DNA of 64,000 bases from Pararge aegeria (lineage: Eukaryota; Arthropoda; Insecta; Lepidoptera; Nymphalidae): assembly GCF_905163445.1 (NCBI RefSeq), contig NW_024397000.1:1-64000 (forward strand). Reading direction: 5' to 3'. Positions 36,908-51,336 of the stretch are shown in pieces (position 1 is the stretch's first letter; every line of letters begins with the position of its first letter). Position numbers and translations under genes: made by a program. The notes beneath the pieces were generated by a model. That model was not told the DNA's origin, ran no database searches, and saw only the letters and a list, made by a program, of their open reading frames with translations.

Positions 36908-38350
36908 ACCACTGGCACCAGACCCTCAATGCCCTTAAATTTTACCTCGTTAAAATATTTAAAGTGTACTCATTCCGATTGCGAGACCTCGTAAGAGTCC
37001 CGTATCGTTATTTTTCGTCACTACCTACCCGTACCTCCCCCCTGTGCGGGGTACAATATTGATATGATATTAAAATAATACCATTAATAAATAACATAAT
37101 AAAAGACCACCACTTTTATAGAGACATAACGCCACTGTGTGGCGCCGCCATCAGTCTCCTTAGACTCGGTACTTTGTCGTCGCCGTCGACTTCGCACCTT
37201 CGCCCCATATAGTAGTGGCGCGGCGCGACGGGCCTAATGTGTAAGTGAAAAAAAAAAAAAAAAATTAAATTAATTGTTATTTTACAATATCTTCTAATAT
37301 GAATAAGAGTACTTTGTATTGGTACGTTTTGTTTTTTGTTTTTTTTTTTTTAAACGGAACTGAACCTAAGTGACCGGCCTGCGGCCGGGCACCCGTCTTA
37401 TTCATGTTCTAACCTAACCTAACCTATCCAAACCTTTTAAAACTAGTTTGGATTCCTTTAGACCTCAGCCCACCGGCAACTACGACTAACTAAACACTGA
37501 TCTAGCTATCTGGTTTTCATCAGTGCATCAACAGCAGCATAACTAGTATTAAAATAGTAATGAGTTTTTATTAATGCATATATTCACATTAAATCTTGAA
37601 TCTAAAGTCTAAAGGTGTCAAAACTAGATTTAGGTTAGGTTAGGTTAGAACATGAATACGAGGGGTGCCCGGCCACAGGCCGGGCACTTGGGTTCAGTTC
37701 AGTCAAAAATTATATATTATTTACTATTATTTATATTTGAATGAGAATGAAAAATAGCAATTATTTTGAATAGTTTTCAGAATGAGACAGACGGGTGTGG
37801 TAAGGTAAAATCTCCAATTTAAAGTTCTCTTATTGCGTATATGTTATGTGTGTTTGCATAGTAGTTTACTATAATGGTAAGCGGTTCGTGTAACGATCTT
37901 GCGCGTCTATATTTACAAGTGTGTGGGCAGTTCGTGTATTGATTATTCGATGACGGGACCTCGTAAGTGTCCCGTATCGTTATTTTTCGTCACTACCTAC
38001 CCGTACCTCCCCCCCCGTGCAGGGAGTGGGTAATTTAAGCGCCTGCTGCCTTCCTTGGATGTGGTAGCAGTTTCTCAGGCTCCCTCACCGGAATCGAACC
38101 CTGATTCCCCGTTACCCGCGACAGACAATGGTAGTCGCAGAAACTCATTCCGATTACGAGACCTCGTAAGAGTCCCGTATCGTTATTTTTCGTCACTACC
38201 TACCCCCCTACCTCCCCCCGTGCGGGGTACAATATTGATATGATATTAAAAAAAATACCATTAATAAATAACATAATAAAAGACCACCACTTTTATAGAG
38301 ACATAACGCCACATAATTATAAAAAGTATAGTGTGTGGATCTAATCAACC
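36908..38350. repeat. Monomer 27
   Basis: 1,443 bp, 18S B-C block 37949-38228. Markers: tggttttcat near 37512, ggtaaggtaaaa near 37800, cgtaagtgtcccg near 37963, atttaagcgcc near 38034, and an 8-A run near 38250. The change at 38034 creates a stop in the minus-strand rRNA shadow frame. Confidence 0.97.
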
Positions 38351-39792
38351 ACCACTGGCACCAGACCCTCAATGCCCTTAAATTTTACCTCGTTAAAATA
38401 TTTAAAGTGTACTCATTCCGATTGCGAGACCTCGTAAGAGTCCCGTATCGTTATTTTTCGTCACTACCTACCCGTACCTCCCCCCTGTGCGGGGTACAAT
38501 ATTGATATGATATTAAAATAATACCATTAATAAATAACATAATAAAAGACCACCACTTTTATAGAGACATAACGCCACTGTGTGGCGCCGCCATCAGTCT
38601 CCTTAGACTCGGTACTTTGTCGTCGCCGTCGACTTCGCACCTTCGCCCCATATAGTAGTGGCGCGGCGCGACGGGCCTAATGTGTAAGTGAAAAAAAAAA
38701 AAAAAAATTAAATTAATTGTTATTTTACAATATCTTCTAATATGAATAAGAGTACTTTGTATTGGTACGTTTTGTTTTTTGTTTTTTTTTTTTTAAACGG
38801 AACTGAACATAAGTGACCGGCCTGCGGCCGGGCACCCGTCTTATTCATGTTCTAACCTAACCTAACCTATCCAAACCTTTTAAAACTAGTTTGGATTCCT
38901 TTAGACCTCAGCCCACCGGCAACTACGACTAACTAAACACTGATCTAGCTATCTGGCTTTCATCAGTGCATCAACAGCAGCATAACTAGTATTAAAATAG
39001 TAATGAGTTTTTATTAATGCATATATTCACATTAAATCTTGAATCTAAAGTCTAAAGGTGTCAAAACTAGATTTAGGTTAGGTTAGGTTAGAACATGAAT
39101 ACGAGGGGTGCCCGGCCACAGGCCGGGCACTTGGGTTCAGTTCAGTCAAAAATTATATATTATTTACTATTATTTATATTTGAATGAGAATGAAAAATAG
39201 CAATTATTTTGAATAGTTTTCAGAATGAGACAGACGGGTGTGGTAGGGTAAAATCTCCAATTTAAAGTTCTCTTATTGCGTATATGTTATGTGTGTTTGC
39301 ATAGTAGTTTACTATAATGGTAAGCGGTTCGTGTAACGATCTTGCGCGTCTATATTTACAAGTGTGTGGGCAGTTCGTGTATTGATTATTCGATGACGGG
39401 ACCTCGTAAGAGTCCCGTATCGTTATTTTTCGTCACTACCTACCCGTACCTCCCCCCCCGTGCGGGGAGTGGGTAATTTGCGCGCCTGCTGCCTTCCTTG
39501 GATGTGGTAGCAGTTTCTCAGGCTCCCTCACCGGAATCGAACCCTGATTCCCCGTTACCCGCGACAGACAATGGTAGTCGCAGAAACTCATTCCGATTAC
39601 GAGACCTCGTAAGAGTCCCGTATCGTTATTTTTCGTCACTACCTACCCCCCTACCTCCCCCCGTGCGGGGTACAATATTGATATGATATTAAAAAAATAC
39701 CATTAATAAATAACATAATAAAAGACCACCACTTTTATAGAGACATAACGCCACATAATTATAAAAAGTATAGTGTGTGGATCTAATCAACC
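38351..39792. repeat. Monomer 28
   Basis: 1,442 bp, 18S B-C block 39391-39670. Private changes: gaacataagtg near 38809 and gtgcggggagtgg near 39464. Confidence 0.97.
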
Positions 39793-41234
39793 ACCACTGG
39801 CACCAGACCCTCAATGCCCTTAAATTTTACCTCGTTAAAATATTTAAAGTGTACTCATTCCGATTGCGAGACCTCGTAAGAGTCCCGTATCGTTATTTTT
39901 CGTCACTACCTACCCGTACCTCCCCCCTGTGCGGGGTACAATATTGATATGATATTAAAATAATACCATTAATAAATAACATAATAAAAGACCACCACTT
40001 TTATAGAGACATAACGCCACTGTGTGGCGCCGCCATCAGTCTCCTTAGACTCGGTACTTTGTCGTCGCCGTCGACTTCGCACCTTCGCCCCATATAGTAG
40101 TGGCGCGGCGCGACGGGCCTAATGTGTAAGTGAAAAAAAAAAAAAAAAATTAAATTAATTGTTATTTTACAATATCTTCTAATATGAATAAGAGTACTTT
40201 GTATTGGTACGTTTTGTTTTTTGTTTTTTTTTTTTTAAACGGAACTGAACCTAAGTGACCGGCCTGCGGCCGGGCACCCGTCTTATTCATGTTCTAACCT
40301 AACCTAACCTATCCAAACCTTTTAAAACTAGTTTGGATTCCTTTAGACCTCAGCCCACCGGCAACTACGACTAACTAAACACTGATCTAGCTATCTGGCT
40401 TTCATCAGTGCATCAACAGCAGCATAACTAGTATTAAAATAGTAATGAGTTTTTATTAATGCATATATTCACATTAAATCTTGAATCTAAAGTCTAAAGG
40501 TGTCAAAACTAGATTTAGGTTAGGTTAGGTTAGAACATGAATACGAGGGGTGCCCGGCCACAGGCCGGGCACTTGGGTTCAGTTCAGTCAAAAATTATAT
40601 ATTATTTACTATTATTTATATTTGAATGAGAATGAAAAATAGCAATTATTTTGAATAGTTTTCAGAATGAGACAGACGGGTGTGGTAGGGTAAAATCTCC
40701 AATTTAAAGTTCTCTTATTGCGTATATGTTATGTGTGTTTGCATAGTAGTTTACTATAATGGTAAGCGGTTCGTGTAACGATCTTGCGCGTCTATATTTA
40801 CAAGTGTGTGGGCAGTTCGTGTATTGATTATTCGATGACGGGACCTCGTAAGAGTCCCGTATCGTTATTTTTCGTCACTACCTACCCGTACCTCCCCCCC
40901 CGTGCAGGGAGTGGGTAATTTGCGCGCCTGCTGCCTTCCTTGGATGTGGTAGCAGTTTCTCAGGCTCCCTCACCGGAATCGAACCCTGATTCCCCGTTAC
41001 CCGCGACAGACAATGGTAGTCGCAGAAACTCATTCCGATTACGAGACCTCGTAAGAGTCCCGTATCGTTATTTTTCGTCACTACCTACCCCCCTACCTCC
41101 CCCCGTGCGGGGTACAATATTGATATGATATTAAAAAAATACCATTAATAAATAACATAATAAAAGACCACCACTTTTATAGAGACATAACGCCACATAA
41201 TTATAAAAAGTATAGTGTGTGGATCTAATCAACC
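39793..41234. repeat. Monomer 29
   Basis: 1,442 bp, 18S B-C block 40833-41112. Appears consensus-like. Confidence 0.97.
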
Positions 41235-42676
41235 ACCACTGGCACCAGACCCTCAATGCCCTTAAATTTTACCTCGTTAAAATATTTAAAGTGTACTCAT
41301 TCCGATTGCGAGACCTCGTAAGAGTCCCGTATCGTTATTTTTCGTCACTACCTACCCGTACCTCCCCCCTGTGCGGGGTACAATATTGATATGATATTAA
41401 AATAATACCATTAATAAATAACATAATAAAAGACCACCACTTTTATAGAGACATAACGCCACTGTGTGGCGCCGCCATCAGTCTCCTTAGACTCGGTACT
41501 TTGTCGTCGCCGTCGACTTCGCACCTTCGCCCCATATAGTAGTGGCGCGGCGCGACGGGCCTAATGTGTAAGTGAAAAAAAAAAAAAAAAATTAAATTAA
41601 TTGTTATTTTACAATATCTTCTAATATGAATAAGAGTACTTTGTATTGGTACGTTTTGTTTTTTGTTTTTTTTTTTTTAAACGGAACTGAACCTAAGTGA
41701 CCGGCCTGCGGCCGGGCACCCGTCTTATTCATGTTCTAACCTAACCTAACCTATCCAAACCTTTTAAAACTAGTTTGGATTCCTTTAGACCTCAGCCCAC
41801 CGGCAACTACGACTAACTAAACACTGATCTAGCTATCTGGCTTTCATCAGTGCATCAACAGCAGCATAACTAGTATTAAAATAGTAATGAGTTTTTATTA
41901 ATGCATATATTCACATTAAATCTTGAATCTAAAGTCTAAAGGTGTCAAAACTAGATTTAGGTTAGGTTAGGTTAGAACATGAATACGAGGGGTGCCCGGC
42001 CACAGGCCGGGCACTTGGGTTCAGTTCAGTCAAAAATTATATATTATTTACTATTATTTATATTTGAATGAGAATGAAAAATAGCAATTATTTTGAATAG
42101 TTTTCAGAATGAGACAGACGGGTGTGGTAGGGTAAAATCTCCAATTTAAAGTTCTCTTATTGCGTATATGTTATGTGTGTTTGCATAGTAGTTTACTATA
42201 ATGGTAAGCGGTTCGTGTAACGATCTTGCGCGTCTATATTTACAAGTGTGTGGGCAGTTCGTGTATTGATTATTCGATGACGGGACCTCGTAAGAGTCCC
42301 GTATCGTTATTTTTCGTCACTACCTACCCGTACCTCCCCCCCCGTGCAGGGAGTGGGTAATTTGCGCGCCTGCTGCCTTCCTTGGATGTGGTAGCAGTTT
42401 CTCAGGCTCCCTCACCGGAATCGAACCCTGATTCCCCGTTACCCGCGACAGACAATGGTAGTCGCAGAAACTCATTCCGATTACGAGACCTCGTAAGAGT
42501 CCCGTATCGTTATTTTTCGTCACTACCTACCCCCCTACCTCCCCCCGTGCGGGGTACAATATTGATATGATATTAAAAAAATACCATTAATAAATAACAT
42601 AATAAAAGACCACCACTTTTATAGAGACATAACGCCACATAATTATAAAAAGTATAGTGTGTGGATCTAATCAACC
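41235..42676. repeat. Monomer 30
   Basis: 1,442 bp, 18S B-C block 42275-42554. I noticed no difference from monomers 29 and 31. Confidence 0.97.
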
Positions 42677-44118
42677 ACCACTGGCACCAGACCCTCAATG
42701 CCCTTAAATTTTACCTCGTTAAAATATTTAAAGTGTACTCATTCCGATTGCGAGACCTCGTAAGAGTCCCGTATCGTTATTTTTCGTCACTACCTACCCG
42801 TACCTCCCCCCTGTGCGGGGTACAATATTGATATGATATTAAAATAATACCATTAATAAATAACATAATAAAAGACCACCACTTTTATAGAGACATAACG
42901 CCACTGTGTGGCGCCGCCATCAGTCTCCTTAGACTCGGTACTTTGTCGTCGCCGTCGACTTCGCACCTTCGCCCCATATAGTAGTGGCGCGGCGCGACGG
43001 GCCTAATGTGTAAGTGAAAAAAAAAAAAAAAAATTAAATTAATTGTTATTTTACAATATCTTCTAATATGAATAAGAGTACTTTGTATTGGTACGTTTTG
43101 TTTTTTGTTTTTTTTTTTTTAAACGGAACTGAACCTAAGTGACCGGCCTGCGGCCGGGCACCCGTCTTATTCATGTTCTAACCTAACCTAACCTATCCAA
43201 ACCTTTTAAAACTAGTTTGGATTCCTTTAGACCTCAGCCCACCGGCAACTACGACTAACTAAACACTGATCTAGCTATCTGGCTTTCATCAGTGCATCAA
43301 CAGCAGCATAACTAGTATTAAAATAGTAATGAGTTTTTATTAATGCATATATTCACATTAAATCTTGAATCTAAAGTCTAAAGGTGTCAAAACTAGATTT
43401 AGGTTAGGTTAGGTTAGAACATGAATACGAGGGGTGCCCGGCCACAGGCCGGGCACTTGGGTTCAGTTCAGTCAAAAATTATATATTATTTACTATTATT
43501 TATATTTGAATGAGAATGAAAAATAGCAATTATTTTGAATAGTTTTCAGAATGAGACAGACGGGTGTGGTAGGGTAAAATCTCCAATTTAAAGTTCTCTT
43601 ATTGCGTATATGTTATGTGTGTTTGCATAGTAGTTTACTATAATGGTAAGCGGTTCGTGTAACGATCTTGCGCGTCTATATTTACAAGTGTGTGGGCAGT
43701 TCGTGTATTGATTATTCGATGACGGGACCTCGTAAGAGTCCCGTATCGTTATTTTTCGTCACTACCTACCCGTACCTCCCCCCCCGTGCAGGGAGTGGGT
43801 AATTTGCGCGCCTGCTGCCTTCCTTGGATGTGGTAGCAGTTTCTCAGGCTCCCTCACCGGAATCGAACCCTGATTCCCCGTTACCCGCGACAGACAATGG
43901 TAGTCGCAGAAACTCATTCCGATTACGAGACCTCGTAAGAGTCCCGTATCGTTATTTTTCGTCACTACCTACCCCCCTACCTCCCCCCGTGCGGGGTACA
44001 ATATTGATATGATATTAAAAAAATACCATTAATAAATAACATAATAAAAGACCACCACTTTTATAGAGACATAACGCCACATAATTATAAAAAGTATAGT
44101 GTGTGGATCTAATCAACC
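42677..44118. repeat. Monomer 31
   Basis: 1,442 bp, 18S B-C block 43717-43996. Third of a run of near-identical units. Confidence 0.97.
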
Positions 44119-45559
44119 ACCACTGGCACCAGACCCTCAATGCCCTTAAATTTTACCTCGTTAAAATATTTAAAGTGTACTCATTCCGATTGCGAGACCT
44201 CGTAAGAGTCCCGTATCGTTATTTTTCGTCACTACCTACCCGTACCTCCCCCCTGTGCGGGGTACAATATTGATATGATATTAAAATAATACCATTAATA
44301 AATAACATAATAAAAGACCACCACTTTTATAGAGACATAACGCCACTGTGTGGCGCCGCCATCAGTCTCCTTAGACTCGGTACTTTGTCGTCGCCGTCGA
44401 CTTCGCACCTTCGCCCCATATAGTAGTGGCGCGGCGCGACGGGCCTAATGTGTAAGTGAAAAAAAAAAAAAAAAATTAAATTAATTGTTATTTTACAATA
44501 TCTTCTAATATGAATAAGAGTACTTTGTATTGGTACGTTTTGTTTTTTGTTTTTTTTTTTAAACGGAACTGAACCTAAGTGACCGGCCTGCGGCCGGGCA
44601 CCCGTCTTATTCATGTTCTAACCTAACCTAACCTATCCAAACCTTTTAAAACTAGTTTGGATTCCTTTAGACCTCAGCCCACCGGCAACTACGACTAACT
44701 AAACACTGATCTAGCTATCTGGCTTTCATCAGTGCATCAACAGCAGCATAACTAGTATTAAAATAGTAATGAGTTTTTATTAATGCATATATTCACATTA
44801 AATCTTGAATCTAAAGTCTAAAGGTGTCAAAACTAGATTTAGGTTAGGTTAGGTTAGAACATGAATACGAGGGGTGCCCGGCCACAGGCCGGGCACTTGG
44901 GTTCAGTTCAGTCAAAAATTATATATTATTTACTATTATTTATATTTGAATGAGAATGAAAAATAGCAATTATTTTGAATAGTTTTCAGAATGAGACAGA
45001 CGGGTGTGGTAGGGTAAAATCTCCAATTTAAAGTTCTCTTATTGCGTATATGTTATGTGTGTTTGCATAGTAGTTTACTATAATGGTAAGCGGTTCGTGT
45101 AACGATCTTGCGCGTCTATATTTACAAGTGTGTGGGCAGTTCGTGTATTGATTATTCGATGACGGGACCTCGTAAGTGTCCCGTATCGTTATTTTTCGTC
45201 ACTACCTACCCGTACCTCCCCCCCCGTGCAGGGAGTGGGTAATTTGCGCGCCTGCTGCCTTCCTTGGATGTGGTAGCAGTTTCTCAGGCTCCCTCACCGG
45301 AATCGAACCCTGATTCCCCGTTACCCGCGACAGACAATGGTAGTCGCAGAAACTCATTCCGATTACGAGACCTCGTAAGAGTCCCGTATCGTTATTTTTC
45401 GTCACTACCTACCCCCCTACCTCCCCCCGTGCGGGGTACAATATTGATATGATATTAAAAAAAATACCATTAATAAATAACATAATAAAAGACCACCACT
45501 TTTATAGAAACATAACGCCACATAATTATAAAAAGTATAGTGTGTGGATCTAATCAACC
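44119..45559. repeat. Monomer 32
   Basis: 1,441 bp, 18S B-C block 45158-45437. T-run near 44552 is shortened, which opens a spurious 95-codon minus-strand frame. Also cgtaagtgtcccg near 45173 and an 8-A run near 45460, both shared with monomer 27, plus tagaaacata near 45507. Confidence 0.97.
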
Positions 45560-46999
45560 ACCACTGGCACCAGACCCTCAATGCCCTTAAATTTAACCTC
45601 GTTAAAATATTTAAAGTGTACTCATTCCGATTGCGAGACCTCGTAAGAGTCCCGTATCGTTATTTTTCGTCACTACCTACCCGTACCTCCCCCCTGTGCG
45701 GGGTACAATATTGATATGATATTAAAATAATACCATTAATAAATAACATAATAAAAGACCACCACTTTTATAGAGACATAACGCCACTGTGTGGCGCCGC
45801 CATCAGTCTCCTTAGACTCGGTACTTTGTCGTCGCCGTCGACTTCGCACCTTCGCCCCATATAGTAGTGGCGCGGCGCGACGGGCCTAATGTGTAAGTGA
45901 AAAAAAAAAAAAAATTAAATTAATTGTTATTTTACAATATCTTCTAATATGAATAAGAGTACTTTGTATTGGTACGTTTTGTTTTTTGTTTTTTTTTTTT
46001 TAAACGGAACTGAACCTAAGTGACCGGCCTGCGGCCGGGCACCCGTCTTATTCATGTTCTAACCTAACCTAACCTATCCAAACCTTTTAAAACTAGTTTG
46101 GATTCCTTTAGACCTCAGCCCACCGGCAACTACGACTAACTAAACACTGATCTAGCTATCTGGCTTTCATCAGTGCATCAACAGCAGCATAACTAGTATT
46201 AAAATAGTAATGAGTTTTTATTAATGCATATATTCACATTAAATCTTGAATCTAAAGTCTAAAGGTGTCAAAACTAGATTTAGGTTAGGTTAGGTTAGAA
46301 CATGAATACGAGGGGTGCCCGGCCACAGGCCGGGCACTTGGGTTCAGTTCAGTCAAAAATTATATATTATTTACTATTATTTATATTTGAATGAGAATGA
46401 AAAATAGCAATTATTTTGAATAGTTTTCAGAATGAGACAGACGGGTGTGGTAGGGTAAAATCTCCAATTTAAAGTTCTCTTATTGCGTATATGTTATGTG
46501 TGTTTGCATAGTAGTTTACTATAATGGTAAGCGGTTCGTGTAACGATCTTGCGCGTCTATATTTACAAGTGTGTGGGCAGTTCGTGTATTGATTATTCGA
46601 TGACGGGACCTCGTAAGAGTCCCGTATCGTTATTTTTCGTCACTACCTACCCGTACCTCCCCCCCCGTGCAGGGAGTGGGTAATTTGCGCGCCTGCTGCC
46701 TTCCTTGGATGTGGTAGCAGTTTCTCAGGCTCCCTCACCGGAATCGAACCCTGATTCCCCGTTACCCGCGACAGACAATGGTAGTCGCAGAATCTCATTC
46801 CGATTACGAGACCTCGTAAGAGTCCCGTATCGTTATTTTTCGTCACTACCTACCCCCCTACCTCCCCCCGTGCGGGGTACAATATTGATATGATATTAAA
46901 AAAATACCATTAATAAATAACATAATAAAAGACCACCACTTTTATAGAGACATAACGCCACATAATTATAAAAAGTATAGTGTGTGGATCTAATCAACC
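45560..46999. repeat. Monomer 33
   Basis: 1,440 bp, 18S B-C block 46598-46877. Private changes: aaatttaacctcg near 45592, shorter A-run near 45900, cagaatctcatt near 46790. Confidence 0.97.
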
Positions 47000-48442
47000 A
47001 CCACTGGCACCAGACCCTCAATGCCCTTAAATTTTACCTCGTTAAAATATTTAAAGTGTACTCATTCCGATTGCGAGACCTCGTAAGAGTCCCGTATCGT
47101 TATTTTTCGTCACTACCTACCCGTACCTCCCCCCTGTGCGGGGTACAATATTGATATGATATTAAAATAATACCATTAATAAATAACATAATAAAAGACC
47201 ACCACTTTTATAGAGACATAACGCCACTGTGTGGCGCCGCCATCAGTCTCCTTAGACTCGGTACTTTGTCGTCGCCGTCGACTTCGCACCTTCGCCCCAT
47301 ATAGTAGTGGCGCGGCGCGACGGGCCTAATGTGTAAGTGAAAAAAAAAAAAAAAAATTAAATTAATTGTTATTTTACAATATCTTCTAATATGAATAAGA
47401 GTACTTTGTATTGGTACGTTTTGTTTTTTGTTTTTTTTTTTTAAAACGGAACTGAACCTAAGTGACCGGCCTGCGGCCGGGCACCCGTCTTATTCATGTT
47501 CTAACCTAACCTAACCTATCCAAACCTTTTAAAACTAGTTTGGATTCCTTTAGACCTCAGCCCACCGGCAACTACGACTAACTAAACACTGATCTAGCTA
47601 TCTGGTTTTCATCAGTACATCAACAGCAGCATAACTAGTATTAAAATAGTAATGAGTTTTTATTAATGCATATATTCACATTAAATCTTGAATCTAAAGT
47701 CTAAAGGTGTCAAAACTAGATTTAGGTTAGGTTAGGTTAGAACATGAATACGAGGGGTGCCCGGCCACAGGCCGGGCACTTGGGTTCAGTTCAGTCAAAA
47801 ATTATATATTATTTACTATTATTTATATTTGAATGAGAATGAAAAATAGCAATTATTTTGAATAGTTTTCAGAATGAGACAGACGGGTGTGGTAGGGTAA
47901 AATCTCCAATTTAAAGTTCTCTTATTGCGTATATGTTATGTGTGTTTGCATAGTAGTTTACTATAATGGTAAGCGGTTCGTGTAACGATCTTGCGCGTCT
48001 ATATTTACAAGTGTGTGGGCAGTTCGTGTATTGATTATTCGATGACGGGACCTCGTAAGAGTCCCGTATCGTTATTTTTCGTCACTACCTACCCGTACCT
48101 CCCCCCCCGTGCAGGGAGTGGGTAATTTGCGCGCCTGCTGCCTTCCTTGGATGTGGTAGCAGTTTCTCAGGCTCCCTCACCGGAATCGAACCCTGATTCC
48201 CCGTTACCCGCGACAGACAATGGTAGTCGCAGAAACTCATTCCGATTACGAGACCTCGTAAGAGTCCCGTATCGTTATTTTTCGTCACTACCTACCCCCC
48301 TACCTCCCCCCGTGCGGGGTACAATATTGATATGATATTAAAAAAAATACCATTAATAAATAACATAATAAAAGACCACCACTTTTATAGAGACATAACG
48401 CCACATAATTATAAAAAGTATAGTGTGTGGATCTAATCAACC
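47000..48442. repeat. Monomer 34
   Basis: 1,443 bp, 18S B-C block 48041-48320. Markers: tttaaaacgg near 47442, tggttttcatcagtac near 47604, 8-A run near 48341. Confidence 0.97.
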
Positions 48443-49893
48443 ACCACTGGCACCAGACCCTCAATGCCCTTAAATTTTACCTCGTTAAAATATTTAAAGT
48501 GTACTCAAGTGTACTCATTCCGATTGCGAGACCTCGTAAGAGTCCCGTATCGTTATTTTTCGTCACTACCTACCCGTACCTCCCCCCTGTGCGGGGTACA
48601 ATATTGATATGATATTAAAATAATACCATTAATAAATAACATAATAAAAGACCACCACTTTTATAGAGACATAACGCCACTGTGTGGCGCCGCCATCAGT
48701 CTCCTTAGACTCGGTACTTTGTCGTCGCCGTCGACTTCGCACCTTCGCCCCATATAGTAGTGGCGCGGCGCGACGGGCCTAATGTGTAAGTGAAAAAAAA
48801 AAAAAAAATTAAATTAATTGTTATTTTACAATATCTTCTAATATGAATAAGAGTACTTTGTATTGGTACGTTTTGTTTTTTGTTTTTTTTTTTTTAAACG
48901 GAACTGAACCTAAGTGACCGGCCTGCGGCCGGGCACCCGTCTTATTCATGTTCTAACCTAACCTAACCTATCCAAACCTTTTAAAACTAGTTTGGATTCC
49001 TTTAGACCTCAGCCCACCGGCAACTACGACTAACTAAACACTGATCTAGCTATCTGGCTTTCATCAGTGCATCAACAGCAGCATAACTAGTATTAAAATA
49101 GTAATGAGTTTTTATTAATGCATATATTCACATTAAATCTTGAATCTAAAGTCTAAAGGTGTCAAAACTAGATTTAGGTTAGGTTAGGTTAGAACATGAA
49201 TACGAGGGGTGCCCGGCCACAGGCCGGGCACTTGGGTTCAGTTCAGTCAAAAATTATATATTATTTACTATTATTTATATTTGAATGAGAATGAAAAATA
49301 GCAATTATTTTGAATAGTTTTCAGAATGAGACAGACGGGTGTGGTAGGGTAAAATCTCCAATTTAAAGTTCTCTTATTGCGTATATGTTATGTGTGTTTG
49401 CATAGTAGTTTACTATAATGGTAAGCGGTTCGTGTAACGATCTTGCGCGTCTATATTTGCAAGTGTGTGGGCAGTTCGTGTATTGATTATTCGATGACGG
49501 GACCTCGTAAGAGTCCCGTATCGTTATTTTTCGTCACTACCTACCCGTACCTCCCCCCCCGTGCAGGGAGTGGGTAATTTGCGCGCCTGCTGCCTTCCTT
49601 GGATGTGGTAGCAGTTTCTCAGGCTCCCTCACCGGAATCGAACCCTGATTCCCCGTTACCCGCGACAGACAATGGTAGTCGCAGAAACTCATTCCGATTA
49701 CGAGACCTCGTAAGAGTCCCGTATCGTTATTTTTCGTCACTACCTACCCCCCTACCTCCCCCCGTGCGGGGTACAATATTGATATGATATTAAAAAAATA
49801 CCATTAATAAATAACATAATAAAAGACCACCACTTTTATAGAGACATAACGCCACATAATTATAAAAAGTATAGTGTGTGGATCTAATCAACC
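48443..49893. repeat. Monomer 35, with a 10-bp tandem duplication
   Basis: 1,451 bp, 18S B-C block 49492-49771. agtgtactca is repeated at 48499-48508 and 48509-48518, inside 18S fragment A. Also atttgcaag near 49457. Confidence 0.97.
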
Positions 49894-51336
49894 ACCACTG
49901 GCACCAGACCCTCAATGCCCTTAAATTTTACCTCGTTAAAATATTTAAAGTGTACTCATTCCGATTGCGAGACCTCGTAAGAGTCCCGTATCGTTATTTT
50001 TCGTCACTACCTACCCGTACCTCCCCCCTGTGCGGGGTACAATATTGATATGATATTAAAATAATACCATTAATAAATAACATAATAAAAGACCACCACT
50101 TTTATAGAGACATAACGCCACTGTGTGGCGCCGCCATCAGTCTCCTTAGACTCGGTACTTTGTCGTCGCCGTCGACTTCGCACCTTCGCCCCATATAGTA
50201 GTGGCGCGGCGCGACGGGCCTAATGTGTAAGTGAAAAAAAAAAAAAAAAATTAAATTAATTGTTATTTTACAATATCTTCTAATATGAATAAGAGTACTT
50301 TGTATTGGTACGTTTTGTTTTTTGTTTTTTTTTTTTTAAACGGAACTGAACCTAAGTGACCGGCCTGCGGCCGGGCACCCGTCTTATTCATGTTCTAACC
50401 TAACCTAACCTATCCAAACCTTTTAAAACTAGTTTGGATTCCTTTAGACCTCAGCCCACCGGCAACTACGACTAACTAAACACTGATCTAGCTATCTGGC
50501 TTTCATCAGTGCATCAACAGCAGCATAACTAGTATTAAAATAGTAATGAGTTTTTATTAATGCATATATTCACATTAAATCTTGAATCTAAAGTCTAAAG
50601 GTGTCAAAACTAGATTTAGGTTAGGTTAGGTTAGAACATGAATACGAGGGGTGCCCGGCCACAGGCCGGGCACTTGGGTTCAGTTCAGTCAAAAATTATA
50701 TATTATTTACTATTATTTATATTTGAATGAGAATGAAAAATAGCAATTATTTTGAATAGTTTTCAGAATGAGACAGACGGGTGTGGTAGGGTAAAATCTC
50801 CAATTTAAAGTTCTCTTATTGCGTATATGTTATGTGTGTTTGCATAGTAGTTTACTATAATGGTAAGCGGTTCGTGTAACGATCTTGCGCGTCTATATTT
50901 ACAAGTGTGTGGGCAGTTCGTGTATTGATTATTCGATGACGGGACCTCGTAAGAGTCCCGTATCGTTATTTTTCGTCACTACCTACCCGTACCTCCCCCC
51001 CCCGTGCAGGGAGTGGGTAATTTGCGCGCCTGCTGCCTTCCTTGGATGTGGTAGCAGTTTCTCAGGCTCCCTCACCGGAATCGAACCCTGATTCCCCGTT
51101 ACCCGCGACAGACAATGGTAGTCGCAGAAACTCATTCCGATTACGAGACCTCGTAAGAGTCCCGTATCGTTATTTTTCGTCACTACCTACCCCCCTACCT
51201 CCCCCCGTGCGGGGTACAATATTGATATGATATTAAAAAAATACCATTAATAAATAACATAATAAAAGACCACCACTTTTATAGAGACATAACGCCACAT
51301 AATTATAAAAAGTATAGTGTGTGGATCTAATCAACC
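49894..51336. repeat. Monomer 36
   Basis: 1,443 bp, 18S B-C block 50935-51214. B C-run is 9, as in monomer 6, its positional counterpart 42,884 bp upstream. Confidence 0.97.

Noticed and set aside
44327..44614. 95-codon minus-strand frame, the longest in the window
   Set aside because: It exists only because a T-run is shortened in this monomer. It translates the poly(A) and poly(T) tracts and low-complexity sequence.
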